Of a stretch of DNA of 64,000 nucleotides, positions 11,701 to 24,700 are shown one piece after another. Positions within the stretch are counted from its first letter, which is position 1. The number at the start of each line of letters is the position of its first letter. Source of the stretch: Sphagnum magellanicum (lineage: Eukaryota > Streptophyta > Sphagnopsida > Sphagnales > Sphagnaceae). Both the position numbers and the translations under genes were made by a program. Under the pieces are notes generated by a model. The model saw nothing but the letters and a program-made list of their open reading frames with translations. It was not told the DNA's origin and searched no databases. Location of the stretch: NCBI GenBank assembly GCA_021904315.1, contig CM038911.1, positions 21,673,390 to 21,737,389 on the forward strand. Reading direction: 5' to 3'.

Positions 11701-14700
11701 TTGAAGTTTAAAAAATGGGAGGTCGGTTCGGAGCACACTCTGACTGTCAGAAGTCTTTAGTCAAATGTGTGTGGTTTGTGCATCTCTTTGAAAATTATTT
11801 GGAAGTAATCGCCATCCATACAATAACCATGACAACCATCTTTCTAGTTCACACACAAAAGTACACAGTACTACTGCATAAAAATCTCAGAGGATAAGTA
11901 AAACTAAAACAGAAACTTCATGATAATAATGAAGAGGAATGAATCTATGATGTGATTACACAATCCTATGATTTCTAATAATCCCTTCAACTACTCTACA
12001 GTTCCATCTAACTGAAACCCGCATGTTAGGAGCATTTGGAACAGACGACAGACCCCACATCTAAAACTAACAATTATAACTGTGGTCATTTTACTAATTC
12101 GGGCAACTTCATATCAAATTACCTAATACTTTTCCACATAATGAATCATTCATGAATGTGATCCTCAAGGACCCACACAGGATATATAGGAAGTTTCAGC
12201 TGCATTGGGAGCTGTGGTGATTACCTTATTCTGAAATGCTAACCCACAGAAGCATATGCATAATACAGCCCTAATGTCAAGGATGGTACTGCAGGTGGCC
12301 ATATCAGAGTATATATCACCTGTCACAATTGCAAGCTGTGCCTTGGGGTCATCGAGTTACCCAGTAGGACAGGAAAGAGCTCACACACCCTCTGCATGTC
12401 CGGTCTGTCCTACATTGTGTGTGACTGCACCATGGACACATCAACAACAACTATGTGAATGGCAACTTGAACAACAACAAACATGTCAAAAGAAAATGTC
12501 ACACCCTGCAGAGAAAAAAGCAAACCACCAACCAAATCCAATACAAGTGAAGAAGTCAAATTGGAGGTGCCTGCCACCCCCCTCCTAACACCGCTCTCCA
12601 AATGACTGACCCAGGATTGTTATATTCATCAAAACAGCAATGGCCTCAACAAATGATGAACATCATTAGTTATGGTACACTTACAAATCATGTTCATACG
12701 GCACACTTTCAACTAACTCACAAGCACTTCCAAAAGAAAAGACACATAATACAACCAAGTGCTATGAAAGAAGAGATTTTCATATTCTTGCTTTTACTTC
12801 TTCTTGTTCCCATGGGGGTTGTTTTCTGTTTGGGGAAAGAATTTTCATAATGTCTATTTTATATTCTCTTCAATTAGTGGTGTGCATGAGATGTGCTTTG
12901 AACTAAGTCTCCTGATCCAGAGTTGATGGGAAGTTCCGTTTCATCTCTGGCAACAATTTAAGTCTTTCAATTTTGCTTATTGCATACTTACCAGAGAGCT
13001 CAACTCAAAGCTCTCAGGCACTGTGATATGTATTACATCTGACAATTGCTGTTAATGCTTGGTGGGTACCATGGGCTGGCAGCCTGGCCCACATTTGGAA
13101 AACCATAGCGTTTTTTTACTGCTCACACAGTTACTAGCACAATTTGAAGTCATGCAAATCATGGAGCTCTGGATTAGAATTAGTGGGCCGCTTTGCAAAT
13201 GGAAGCTGCAACCTTATCAACAATAATGAAAAGATAAAGGAGATCATAAGATTAGTCCATAATAATTGTGGATATGCCCTTAATATTCTGGATCTTTATA
13301 TCAAGTTTAATATTAAGAGCTTCCCCTAAGATTAATCTCAATAAAAGGATATAATCTTAACCCTAAAGATTAATCCATGATATCATGGCTTGGTGTAAAT
13401 TGCCTTTGTGTTCATGTATACTCCCTCTTGCAAAATCACAAAGATGGACATTTTATCCATGGCTCCAAGAAGGAACAAGCGGCTCTTCACATAATGGCTC
13501 CACTCTTTAAACGACATCCACAAGGATGATAAAGATTCAGCATACTAAATTGGAAACATGCAGTGGTTAGCATGGGGAAACCCAAAGTGGATTCTTCAGT
13601 CATGCTGGAAATATTTCTATAGTGGACTCCATATGACCCTAAAATGTAGGGATACCAAACTTTGGTCTGTTTCTGGGTGCATCAAAATGTCTCAACCCTT
13701 AGGGGCAGAGCCAATAAATGGTGGCTCCATTATTGTTAATTACATTAAACCTTCAGATGGCTGTTCTGTTCACTAATGATCAGTTGATCAGCTCTGCCAG
13801 TTGTAATACTAATCATACCTGACTCATGTTGGAGAATAGATTCAAAACAACTAGTTGCTGAAGGAAATGGGATCATTAGAAAGTTTTAAACTTTTTTTCC
13901 CCCAATTTTGTGATGTTGTCTTGTTTTTTAACATTTGTGAGAGACGTTTCAGGGAAGGAAGAAAATTGTTGGGGACAATTAACCTTCTATTTCTTAATCA
14001 GGTATATTTTACAAAAATGACAATTTCAGCTTTTTGTTTCTTCTTGAGCATTAAGTAGAACATCTATGTCCCCAAGATTGGTGTGGGTTTCACACTATTG
14101 GTGAAAATATTCTTTATATTTACTAGAGGACAAGATGACAATGAAATAACTGTAAAACTGCTTGAAAAAGTGTCATTCCTTTTCACAACAGATTGACACC
14201 TTGGGACATGAATCAATTTCAATGATCTTCGTAACTTAACATTGCATGTGAAAGCTCAATTTCTAATCTGTTATGAAATTTTTAGGTAGGTTCTTTGACC
14301 AGTTTTTTTACTCTTTTGAGAACCACTGGTCAAGGGTCCATATCTACAACCCTTACCCACCAGTCCTTTCTTTGAAAAAGAGGTAACCGCCCAACACTGG
14401 TTGAGACCCAATCTACAACTGAACCAAATTTATGATAAAGTTGAAGTTACCCAATAAATTGTTAGTAAACCTTTCCATGTGGTTCCTTCCAGGAAAAGTG
14501 TCAGTTCTTTGAAAATGTTCAAATACCCAGAACCCACAGTTATTTTATTCCAAATTTTTCTTTAAAAACCCCAGAACCTGAGGTTCTTTGATTTCAAACG
14601 ATTTCCAAAACCCAGAACCAGAGCTATAACAAAGTCAAAGAGCTGCCCAATACTAGATTCACAACCACAATCTCAGACATCTCAAGCGCAGTTGTAGACC

Positions 14701-16660
14701 TACCTTAATGTCATAAATCCTGTTTCAGCAACTGTTTGTCAACCAGCTCTTCAGAAGTTCAGAAAAGACTACATATCATATCTGTTGGCAAATTAGACAC
14801 ATGCACCAAGTGGCAATTGTATTTCCAGAAAGATTGCCCAAGATATATTCACAGGAATCTGCAATTCTCTCCTATGGACAAGCTCTTTGGTCAAGATGTG
14901 ATCAACCAGGTCCTCATTGTTTCTGAGTGATGGCAAAGAGTACAATGGACAGGATGGTAAGCGCCTTTGTATTGAAGGTTGCTTTGCCCAGTTGCACAGA
15001 AGGAATAGAAGCACACTGCCTTTTCAAGTGCCCAGTTACATCTGCAGGATGTAGTGCAAGAATGTGTAGAAGTAGCTATACAATACTATCACAAGGACAT
15101 TCATGCAAAGGTACAAGGCACTGCAAACAAAGCTACTACTAATGTAAGCAATTTACCATACCCAAATGTATGGGAAATCCTGCTGTGAGCAAGGTTGAGG
15201 TTCAGTGCAGACACCAATGCATCCAGAGCAATCTTTGTCTCTATTTCTAACCACCGAAAAAATCTGTCTATGAAAATGTTTGACAACATTCATCGGAACA
15301 TCCAAGCCATAAGAGGAGAAACAATGAAAGCCTTAGGAGATGGTAGTCCTAAAGGCGGCAAATACCTCCTTCCAATGCTTCCCTGCTGCCTCTTCGGTGT
15401 TCTCGAACTCCCAAATGTGCTCTGCTGCTCCCATTCTTGAAGCATTTCCTGCCACAATTTTACCTTGATTGTGGGTGTCAAACTGCAGTTCTAGAACCTG
15501 GGATTATCTAGAAGAATCTCCAGACTGCAGTTTAGAAGCCTGGGATTAGCTAGAAGAATTTCCTGCTATCAAACAGAACAGCCAAAGAGAAGCCACAACT
15601 TAAATTTTTTCCACCAACAAATTGATCAGGGAGGCAACAAAAACTGAGCTCCTCACACTCAAGTGCAACACACAAGGTACAAACAACCTATAGTGGTTCA
15701 CAGGAGTCCTGCATATACCAGTGAGATGATGTGGTGCATTGCCACAGCATGGGGGACAGTTTGATGTTGCAATCTGCAAACCAACAACAAACCCCTCCAT
15801 CTATAATCAGGCCCTAAAGAAATGTAAACCCTAGAGGAGACTGCCTTCAAATTTCTGTACAAAACAACTGTTGAACAAATGAGAATTATAGAAAACCTGA
15901 GCCCTGAAGTTTCAATTCAAAAGGGTCAGCACATTGGACCAGCCAGTACTCATTAGAAAGCATATAGGACCAGCTAGCGAAGACCCATCTGTCAGAAATT
16001 CATTGCTTGTGGTGCGTAATATTACCCATTTGTGTTGCACCCCTTGGAAAAAAGATGCATGTGGTGATCTCAAGGGGAAGCAGTGGAAAATATGAGTCCA
16101 AGAATCAACAACACATACCAGAGCTGACTGCTACCAATATGTGCCATCATGTCCCTGTCAGAAGGGAAGTGTGTTCACTGTTGGTTGCTGCAGCAGCCTA
16201 CCACATAGGAGAGATGGAGAAATGATCCACAGTCAGGTACCCCAAACAATCATCAAAGAAGCTAAAATGTGATGATGCCCATTTGCTGGGAGATGAAGTT
16301 GGATTGGGGAGGTTGTTATGAGCAAGAGCATACGAGAAAGAACCAATGGGTTGGTTGCACACGAATGTCCAAAAGAAGAGATAATCAGAGAGAAACCCAT
16401 CTCGCTGTACAGAATCTAAGAAGTGCCAAGGAAGTACATGAGAAAGAAGAAAGAATGTCTAAAGAAAAAAGAGTCCAGGAACTTCTCTAGAAATCCAAAA
16501 AAGCAGATAAGAAAGAGGCGCCCTCTTACTGACGACTTACAGTAGGGAACAAACCAGAGGTCATCACGGCCGGGGAAGAAGAAGACCAATGGATGTACTG
16601 GGTTGAGACGCAATGGGAAGCGTCGCGTTGTTCCTGTAACCCGCATGCCCATGGAACCCA
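8735..16660. other. Long intergenic stretch, no gene recognised
   Basis: I examined both strands. Open frames of 60-110 codons exist (for example 11317-11586, 12256-12588 and 13855-14058), but none shows a domain, splice-consistent continuation or repeated similarity inside the window. Composition changes from AT-rich (8.7-10.4 kb) to more balanced DNA approaching the RING gene (14.5-16.7 kb). The latter may hold its promoter and upstream regulatory DNA. A short TC run occurs at about 11000. Confidence 0.55.
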
Positions 16661-16662
16661 AC

Positions 16663-16782
16663 ATAGATATACTCTCTCTCGCTGGCTGGCTGGCTGGCTA
16701 GCTGGCTTATGGGAGTCTCTAGGGTTTGTGAAGTTTTGTGAAGTAAAGTTGTGAAGTAGGGTTTGATGTGGAGGAGATTGAA
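16663..16782 (+). promoter_or_regulatory. Putative promoter / 5' leader of the RING E3 gene with GGCT microsatellite
   Basis: A TATA-like gatatact (about 16664) is followed by a CT run and a short (GGCT)n array at about 16681-16706, then a leader rich in GTGAAGT. The coding ATG is at 16783. CT-rich leaders and TATA at this distance fit a plant transcription start near 16690-16700. This is inference from spacing only. Confidence 0.35.
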
Positions 16783-17550
16783 ATGATGAATCTTGCAGAA
16801 GATTTAAGTCCTAGTGCTGCTGCTGCTCAGGTGGTGCAGGAATTTGCTGCTGCACCCCCCAGCAATGCCACAGAGGATTCTACTACCTCTCAAGGCAGCA
16901 GTGAGCAGCAGCAGCAGCAGCAGGGAGGAGGAGGAAGCTTTGATTGCAACATTTGTTTGGAGTTGGCCCAGGATCCTGTGGTGACACTTTGTGGACATCT
17001 CTTCTGCTGGCCCTGTCTCTACCGGTGGCTTCAGATGCACAGTATCTGCCAAGAATGTCCAGTGTGTAAGGCAATTGTAGAAGAAGAGAGAGTCATACCA
17101 TTGTATGGAAGGGGCAAAGTTGGGTGTGTTGTTGATCCACGCACGAAAGCTGTTTCAGGTCTTCTTAGCATTCCACAGCGCCCACCCGGACAAAGACATG
17201 AGACTGCTGCCCAGCAGCAATCAGAGCATCCATACCCACACCATGGATTCAATTTCATGTCCAGCCCTACTACAGGAGGACCTGCTGCAACTGCACGATT
17301 TGGCAACATCACCTTCTCTGCTGGATTTGGGTTGTTTCCCTCCCTCTTTGGTTTTCATTTGCATGGTTTTCCAGAAAGCAATGGATTAGCCAGTGGTCCA
17401 GGCATTCATCTTGGATCTGCAGCTGCCATGGTTGGCAACCACATGCGTCCAACTCAACCACTAATTCCACAACAGCAGCAGGAGGCCCTCCTTTCACGGT
17501 TGCTAATTCTCCTCGGCTGCTTTGTGATTGTGTGTCTGCTCCTCTTCTGA
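16783..17550 (+). CDS. RMA-type RING-finger E3 ubiquitin ligase, membrane-anchored
   Basis: A single-exon protein of 255 residues from ATG 16783; the frame is open slightly further up, but only with a GTG at 16768, which a plant would not use. The RING-HC domain has all eight ligands: C55, C58, C70, H72, C75, C78, C92 and C95, with the family signature [18 protein letters not shown] and WPCLYRWL. It is preceded by an Ala/Ser-rich N-terminus and a Q42-Q47 run, and followed by IPLYGRGK. A low-complexity middle (residues about 120-225) leads to a hydrophobic tail at about 233-255 ([16 protein letters not shown]), a C-terminal ER-type membrane anchor. This layout is that of plant RMA1/RMA2/RMA3 (RNF5/RNF185-like) ligases, which ubiquitinate membrane proteins at the ER in quality control. 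Which RMA paralogue it is cannot be told. It appears intact. Confidence 0.92.
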   Translation: MMNLAEDLSPSAAAAQVVQEFAAAPPSNATEDSTTSQGSSEQQQQQQGGGGSFDCNICLELAQDPVVTLCGHLFCWPCLYRWLQMHSICQECPVCKAIVEEERVIPLYGRGKVGCVVDPRTKAVSGLLSIPQRPPGQRHETAAQQQSEHPYPHHGFNFMSSPTTGGPAATARFGNITFSAGFGLFPSLFGFHLHGFPESNGLASGPGIHLGSAAAMVGNHMRPTQPLIPQQQQEALLSRLLILLGCFVIVCLLLF

Positions 17551-20500
17551 TGAGATTGAACATGCAAGTTTTGTCTCACAACCCTTCTTCATTCCAGCTT
17601 CCACAGGGGGGGAATACACTCCATCAGGGAGCATGCAAGAATCTTCTTCCAGCTTCCTCAGGGGCATTCCATCAGGGAGAATTGCAAGAATCTTAGCAAG
17701 AATTCACTGCTACAATTCACTTCAAATCTTAATATACACATTATCTTGTAACACATGCAAACCGACTTTCTTCTAATCCTCTTTCAAAACTTCAAATCCT
17801 GTAGGCATACATGCTTAATTCAAACATGACTAGTGTGGCCTGTGCCATTGGCCCAAGTGTTACCACGTACTCAACTGGTTTTTCCTTTCAAAACCTGGTT
17901 TTTTGGAAGTTATTTGAATTTTCAGCGGCAGAAATCACTTTAAAATCAATATCTCCCACATTCTGAATCCAAATCTTACCAAATAAATTACATTAAATCC
18001 TGCTCATCAAGATCTTTCCAACAACAGCAAAGGCACATTCCAATTCCTCCGAAATTATCAGCTACGATTTAATTTAATTTTCAGTGAAGAAATCACTCAA
18101 TATTCAAGAACTTTTGCACTGCAAGTCCAAACGCCATGAAACCAAGCCTATGCACGCCTCCTCCTCAAGAGTTTTCCAAAGAGACCAAGAATGCTATCTG
18201 AAGCATCCCAATTCGGTGGATCTCATTGGTACAAACAAAACAAACAAACTACCTTCCTTCATAGATAGATTTGCCTTTCCAAATCATGCTTTGTGCACAC
18301 GAAACTCTTAAAGGCACATGTCATGAAATGTTGCTAATGGACACCCTTTTTGGGGACATATTAACCCATATTTTTACAGTTTTGTTTCAAAACATTTGGG
18401 CAACATAAAATTCATTCGATTTGGACATGGTTTTTCTATTCTATTCATGTTCTATAATATTGTTGCTCCTCAAAAGTCCCAAGACTCGAAGTTGGAAATA
18501 CATAGTAAATTCTTTGACAGTACCTCTTTTGAATTTGCATAAGTTGCTCTTTTATCATGTGTGTTTTCTTCATTCCCTTGTCCTCTGCCAAACCTTAAGA
18601 TTATATTCAACCTAATTCTTAAGCTCACCCAACCCAAGGCTAAGATTAATAAATGTTTTGATTAGCTTGCTATTAATCCTTGAGAAATTCACAATGAAAT
18701 TTGATTGAATGGGGGTGAATTTCTATATATGTTATGCAAGCTGGGTCAAAGGTTTCTCATTGATCAAACAATAGGTAATTCATGTGTCTTTTAGATGCTA
18801 GTACACAAACCCTTATTGCAGAATTACCCCTATTACCAAGGGCCTAAAGATTAATACCTTTAACATGAATTACCACACCATGATAAGTTTTTAAAATAAT
18901 TTTAAGTCTAAATAAACATAAGCATATGAACAAGATATGAAATATGCAAAGTGCATACTGCAAAAATATTAGATGATAACATGAAGATTTTGAAAATGGA
19001 TCATGGACACATGGTGAACAACATCAAGTTGTAATGTTGTATTCCAAACTTGTGTTGTAATCATATTGAAAACAATGTGTTTCATCACCCATGTTTATAA
19101 ATATTTGGGCTCTGCATTACTTTGCACTACTAGTGACCATGATTAAATTATTTTTTGTGGGTATAATAATTTTATTGTAATTAATTTTGTCTTTTCAAAA
19201 AAATAAATTTTATGAATTTAACTATATGTCATTTTGTTCCATTAATATTTTTTTTTATATTCTTGATTTGGTAGTCAAAATGTTAACAAGAGTCTGATTT
19301 ATTAAATAAGTTCACAACAAGATAAAAATAGACCAAAAAAAATAAATTGAAAGAATGTAAGAAAATAATAAAATATAAATAAAAAATGCATTGAAACGAT
19401 GCAGGAACAAACAACAAAAAATAATTTTGAATTAAAATTTGATTTATAACGAATTGTAATCTGGAATGACTCTGAAATTGTAGCAGTGACAATCACCAAA
19501 ATCTTACATAAACCAGTTCCAATGAAACAGACCGAAAAAGCTTTCACTGACCTATTGTTCAAGTAACTTTTTAATCTAATTTGGCAATTGTCTATTTTGG
19601 ATGAAAATACAAACATGATGAATGAATATTTTGATCTCTTGAATCACGAAATGCATAAATTATTGTAGAATCGTCTTATGAAAATTATGACCAAGTCATA
19701 TTTATTTCATGGAAATTATTGCATATCTTTAGTGAATCCTAATGGTGAAGAGCCCCCCAAAAAAAAATATCTATGAATTTTCTAATTTGTATAACATTCC
19801 AATATTCTAAAAACACTGTTTGGTGGGTGAAAATGATACATCAAACATTCCATTTGTATGAAGCATCAGATTCTAACTGAATTCGTGTCTATTTTACAGT
19901 CGTACATTCATGAACTAATTTTAAGAGTAGCTAAGCAAGGTACATACTCCTTTGACTTCTCAATATTTTGGAGTAATTTTGTAATTTATCCAAAAAAATT
20001 CAACACCAAAACCATGGTATACAATACAACAAAACTAAGAGGAAAACATAACCCCGTTGCATTATAAAAAATGACAAATAGCACTTAATTGCAAGTTAAC
20101 AATATTATTACAACATTATATTCCATTTCAGAACTAGTAACCAGTGTTTTTTTTTTGAAATTTGTGAGGCAGGTGGGTTGGCACTCATTGGCAAATTTGG
20201 CTACAGGTAAGAGAGGAAAGTAGAAAAGTTCAGGAATCATGCTATATTTTTGCAACATGCTAGAACCTATTGTCTAAATATGGCAATCTCAATTTTTTTC
20301 CCCCTCATAATGTGGCAACTTTGGGCCATTTTTTTCCAAGAAAAGGCTTTCTACTTATTGCACTGGCTTTTTTTCTGTCACCAGAATGCGAAAATTCACC
20401 AAAAACAGAAACACTGCAAGTAACACACCTCATTGAATTGGGAAAATGCTACACTTGAATGATCCCAAATGCCACACCTGAACGAAAATACCATCTTCTG

Positions 20501-21640
20501 TGAAAAGAACCATGACCATTCCTGAATGATAACATATGAAAAATGATCTCCTTCAAGATGGATCCACAGTTCCATCTTGCAATGTTACCAATGATCAGAA
20601 ATCACTAACAGCTGAAAATCAAACCTGGACCATCAGGCTAAAATATGATCTACAACTCTCAAACATAAAAGATAACTGCACTCCATGATGAGTCCCAAAT
20701 GTCTCCAGCTTAACAATTGACCATATTGTAAACACTACAACTAGTGAGCTATTTCTTCCAATTCTCTCATTGCCCCTACCTACATAAAAAGCTGGCATTA
20801 GAATTGGTTATACTGGACTAAAGGACTGCCAATTGATTATCTACAGTTCAGAACCTTTGTGTAGCATATAATTGTATCAATGTTGACTACATTCTTGTCA
20901 ATTTCTGCTCTGCTTAAAATTTCCAATTCACTGGCAATGCACATCTTGTCAACAGGGTTCAGCATTTGTAACCTGAATTTCAGGCTAGAAGCTCACAAGT
21001 ACAATGCAGTTTGTGAAATGTACATACCTCCATTTGCAGAGTGCGAGAGATTACCTTTCGATTCTTCAAGACAATAGCTGTGTAATCCTTCTCTCTTCTC
21101 AATTCTCCTTGAACTTCCCAAAGATTTGCACAAAACTAGTAACAACTTTGACAATTTTGTCTGTCTATTGTGGTGTTTAATTGAAAGCCTGCAATACATT
21201 TTACTTTTCTTGGTCTTGTGTAGTTCTGTTAAGTACCTGGAGTTTTAGTTGTTTGGCACTGAGACAGCAAGCTGTTTGTAACATAGACCATAAATCATCA
21301 GATTATCTGGACAATGAGGTACTTAGAACCTTCTAGTCAGAAGAAATAATTTTTCAACACAGAGAAAATGAGAGTTTTCACCTGAAGAGAAAAACAAGCT
21401 TTGGTGAACTAGATACCAGTCTTCACAGGGAAACAGATCATAACTCCAGATGCTTCTTAAATGGTGCCTATGTACATTGCTGCACTCAGATGATGCTGTA
21501 CATTGTTGCATAAGCAATTCAAGGGGGAAGAGATGGAGCAACTCAACTGCCTTGCTGACAGGTTCACAAAATTGAATGTTGCATTCGTCAGCAGTCAGTT
21601 ACTTTCATGTTGTGCAAGCACTAAAACTGCTGAATAACTT
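17551..21640. other. 3' flank of the E3 gene and AT-rich intergenic DNA
   Basis: The first 250 bases contain a weak direct repeat (ttccagcttcc-type blocks near 17598 and 17648) and probably the 3' UTR of the E3 gene. Beyond it the DNA becomes strongly AT-rich (19.1-20.2 kb), with no recognisable gene on either strand. A dispersed repeat lies at 18085-18300. Confidence 0.55.
18085..18300 (+). repeat. Dispersed repeat R2, copy 1
   Basis: This segment matches 38760-38960 on the opposite strand. Shared blocks, in order, read on this strand: attcaagaactttt/ctcttgcac, catgaaaccaa, gaagcat and aagtaccttc-type text, then tagatagatttg. The translated frames align as NIQELLHCKSKRHET against NIQELLHHMSKHHET. 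I do not regard it as a gene; it looks like a fragment of an old element. Confidence 0.6.
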
Positions 21641-21654
21641 TACCCTGCCCTCCA

Positions 21655-23517
21655 CTAACCCTGCAGGAATTTAAGTGTCTCTTGGATGTGCTTCTCAGGC
21701 TGAAATTGGTTGTTGTATATCAATTGCACCACCCCTTGTCTATCTGTCACGTAGGTCTGACGACCTGCCAGTGCTCCAAAGAAATCAGGAGGCACACCAA
21801 ACTCTTTGCGCAGAGTGTTTCCCTCATCGCTCAACAACGTGTATGGCAGTCTGTATTTGGCCTTGAATTTCTGGTGAAAATGTGTGGCACATGTATGAGA
21901 AAAGACACCAATCACACCTGTACCACTATTTCTGTGCAAGGAGGAGCCAAGAAAAGCCTCAAGTGAGCTCAAGTTCTGCACTGGTTCTTCTAACCAACTA
22001 ACCAACAAGCAAAATATGCCCATAAATTTGATGAACGTGTATGCTCAAATGACACTGAGGAGTTGCATCAAGTACCTTATGAGATTCAGGACTATCGCCA
22101 CTGACACCGACAACTTCAGCACCAGCTTTCTTGAACTGCTCATAAGAGTCACGGAAAGAACAGGCCTGCATTTGTTGTTTGGTTCCACAGGAGGCAGCCA
22201 CAGTTGCATGTAAGCAATCACATTTAGCAGTTGGAATGAAAACTGAATTTCACAAGAAAACAGAGGAAGTGAACTGAGAGATGTCCAGGAAAATGAAGAT
22301 GCAGCAGCCCCTCACAAGTTCTTGGAAGTATAATAAGAGGATGTGTGCATTACATATAAGAGAGATGTATTATAAGCTGCTGTTCATGAGCACTGCGAGC
22401 CCAGGAAACGAAGGACTTTGGACAGGGTTAGATACTGCACCTGTTTTGTGCAACCCTGGCTCTCGTCTGCAGGGTAAAAGTAGAGAACCAAAGGCCTGCC
22501 CTTAAACTTCGACAGGCTCACTTTGCGGCCATCCTGATCTTTCAAAGTTGCAGGAGGGATTCTGTCGCCCTTAGCTAACTGCACTTAACCGAAAATCCAT
22601 TCTTCGAGTTAGGCCAGACTGTAATGGTGAAGAACGACTCTCTTCCTCCCAAAAAGTCAGAACCGAACAGCGCACTGACAAGATCGATACAGATTCCTTT
22701 TAAGGTTCGCTCGATTTCTTTGTGGACTGGATCCGTGTCACAGTAACGTCAGGAGACTAGCCTTACAGATACCACTACTGCATGTTGAACATAAACTTTG
22801 AATGGACAGCACAATCAGAATATAGGCAATGGAATGTTCAACACAAGCCGAACTGATTACAAAGCAATCACACGAAGCCCGACTGTATTAAGTCCGTCCT
22901 CTAATATTTGTGTGCTGAAGAATAAAAACGACAGAGAGTAGGTAAGGCCTTCTATCTTTCCATACAAATTCCACCGTGATAAAGGATGAGAATGCAATGT
23001 CCAAACCAAATGCAGGCGACGTGGAACACTGATCCGCAACATTAGAATGCCATCAAGAAAAGCACTTTCAATTAGATCCAAAAAACATCACAAACAGCTG
23101 TAGTAGGCATTTCACCTCCAATATGCCTTCCAAGCTGAAATTCTCTCGATAAAAAAATCGAGTCCATCAACACAAATGGAAGCTTAATCGACAAACAGTG
23201 GACCACAAAAGAACCACATCACAGCGCCGACGTCGATCGACATAATAAGCTTTTGTCAAGTCCAAGAAGCATACCTTACAGACAGCCACACGTCCAGGAG
23301 CTGAAGAATCGTCCAGAACGCTGAAGCAGCACAGCCGCCGAGAAGGAGCAGCTACTAACTTGACAGCAAAAATCTCAGAGCTGGAAAAACGTCCCAGTTG
23401 ACTAGAGACGGTGGAAGAGGAACCTGTGACATTGCGGTAAGCTATGATTGCAGATGCAGCAGGTGAAATGGCGGCACCAGCGGGCATAGCTAGCGATAAG
23501 GAAAAAGAGGGCGCCAT
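21655..23517 (-). CDS. PRXQ: Peroxiredoxin Q, chloroplastic (4 exons)
   Basis: Thiol peroxidase of the atypical 2-Cys PrxQ type, reducing H2O2 and lipid peroxides in plastids with electrons from thioredoxin. Exons on the minus strand: 23517-23275, 22578-22441, 22165-22076 and 21870-21655. All introns are GT-AG and fall in phase 0, giving 228 residues. Exon 1 (81 residues, Ser/Ala-rich, MAPSFSLSLAMPAGAA) is a plausible transit peptide. The mature domain includes GRPLVLYFYPADE, peroxidatic Cys124 and resolving Cys129 five residues on (the PrxQ spacing, split by intron 2), FKKAGAEVVGVSGD, LPYTLLSDEGN, Arg194 in GRQTYV and VVQLIYNNQFQPEKHI. The active site reads P-A-D-E-S-Q-G-C, where TPGC is usual; Ser for Thr still fits P-x3-T/S-x2-C. 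It looks complete and functional. Confidence 0.93.
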
Positions 23518-23845
23518 AGCTACTGTACTCGAGTCTTGCACTAGCAAAGAACAAGAAACAAGAAGCAAATAAACTGTACACGCATGTCTAAACAGTGTGC
23601 ATATCACTAACTTATCTGTATGTGTATGCCGTAGGTGCATGTGCGATGTTCCTTGTTTCTTCGCCCTGTGCGTCTGTTTGTACTTTCCGCTGACGCATCA
23701 CTTTGCAGGCCCACCATTGATGACAGCCAGAGAACCTTAGCAGCTCGGGGGGTTTCAGCCAGCCATTGCCAAGTGCCTTTCCCACTTCACCAGCACTTGG
23801 AAGGTTGCAGTCCACACTTTTGTTTCCCAGACAGGAAAGAAATAT

Positions 23846-24700
23846 GATGAAACCCTGCCAACCATAAAGTAACCAAAGCACCCCAAAAAAAAGGGTGAAA
23901 ACAAGGAACAAAATGGAAGGACCCATGTTCAAGAAGACAAATGAACCACATAAGAGGGGGGAATCACAAGGGGAACATCTAGTTCCCGAACCTCTTCTTG
24001 TCGCAAGAAGCATATGAATAAGGAAAGGGGAGGACTTCTTGGAAGGACATTTAGTTGGGTGAAAGCATGAATAGGAGAACGGTTTGGATAGTCACACTTA
24101 TCATTTTTTATAATTTTTTTATTATATGTAAATGTAAAATTTAAAGTCAAACTTAAAATTGACGTTGTTAATTTTTTAATTATTCATATTGTTATAGATT
24201 TTAATTGGAATCAACATCAAAATTTTGAATGAACTCTAAGTAGATTATGAATTTATAATATACTTTTGAATGTGACAACACTATGTCTGTCACAAAAAAA
24301 AAATGAAAAATATAGACTCAAAAAATATGTCAAAATAAAAATTAAAAATAAAACATTGTCAAATGAATAATTTATTAGTGAAGTGCATTGAAACTTTTTT
24401 AACATGTATATTTAAAATTTTTAAAAGTTCTAAATGACATGATTGTTGTAAATTTGTATTTTCGAAAGTCCATTTCACATTAACAATTTTAATTTTTTGC
24501 ATGAATTTTTTTATCAATCACATATTTAGGGATATTTATAAGTTGATTTATTAATATTTAAAATTACATAAAGAATAATTATAAGATTTATGGTTTGATA
24601 ATTTGCTTTCACAAATTTTGTCATAATTTTATTTTTAATTTATCAAAATTAATTCTTTAATTGTCAAAAATTTTGTCAAGAATACTTCCAATTAAATCTT
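23846..24700 (+). repeat. Composite dispersed repeat (R1 copy 2 plus R3 copy 1)
   Basis: The left part (23846-24050) matches 6405-6610. From about 24045 (gggtgaaagcatgaatag) to about 24700, the sequence instead matches 63760 down to about 63000 on the opposite strand: the tracts for gatagtcacactt, caaaatatgtcaaaataaaa and catatttagggatattt all recur there in order. It is a junction between two repeat families or two parts of one large element. It begins immediately upstream of the PrxQ gene's 5' flank. Confidence 0.6.

Noticed and set aside
12256-12588. 110-codon plus-strand open frame, among the longest outside recognised genes and elements.
   Set aside because: Low-complexity composition (Gln/Pro/Cys), no domain, no splice-linked continuation and no repeat support; chance is sufficient in 64 kb.
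16768-16782. GTG-initiated extension of the RING protein by five residues.
   Set aside because: Plant translation would use the ATG at 16783; the upstream ATG at 16766 is in another frame and stops quickly.
19302-19616. 104-codon minus-strand frame rich in Phe, Leu and Ile.
   Set aside because: Produced by AT-rich sequence; apparent membrane segments are compositional.
23612-24013. 133-codon minus-strand frame upstream of PrxQ with hydrophobic stretch.
   Set aside because: Most of it lies in the R1 dispersed repeat (from 23846); the hydrophobic run arises from poly-A/T. Its end overlaps the PrxQ upstream flank, and PrxQ already has a good ATG at 23517.
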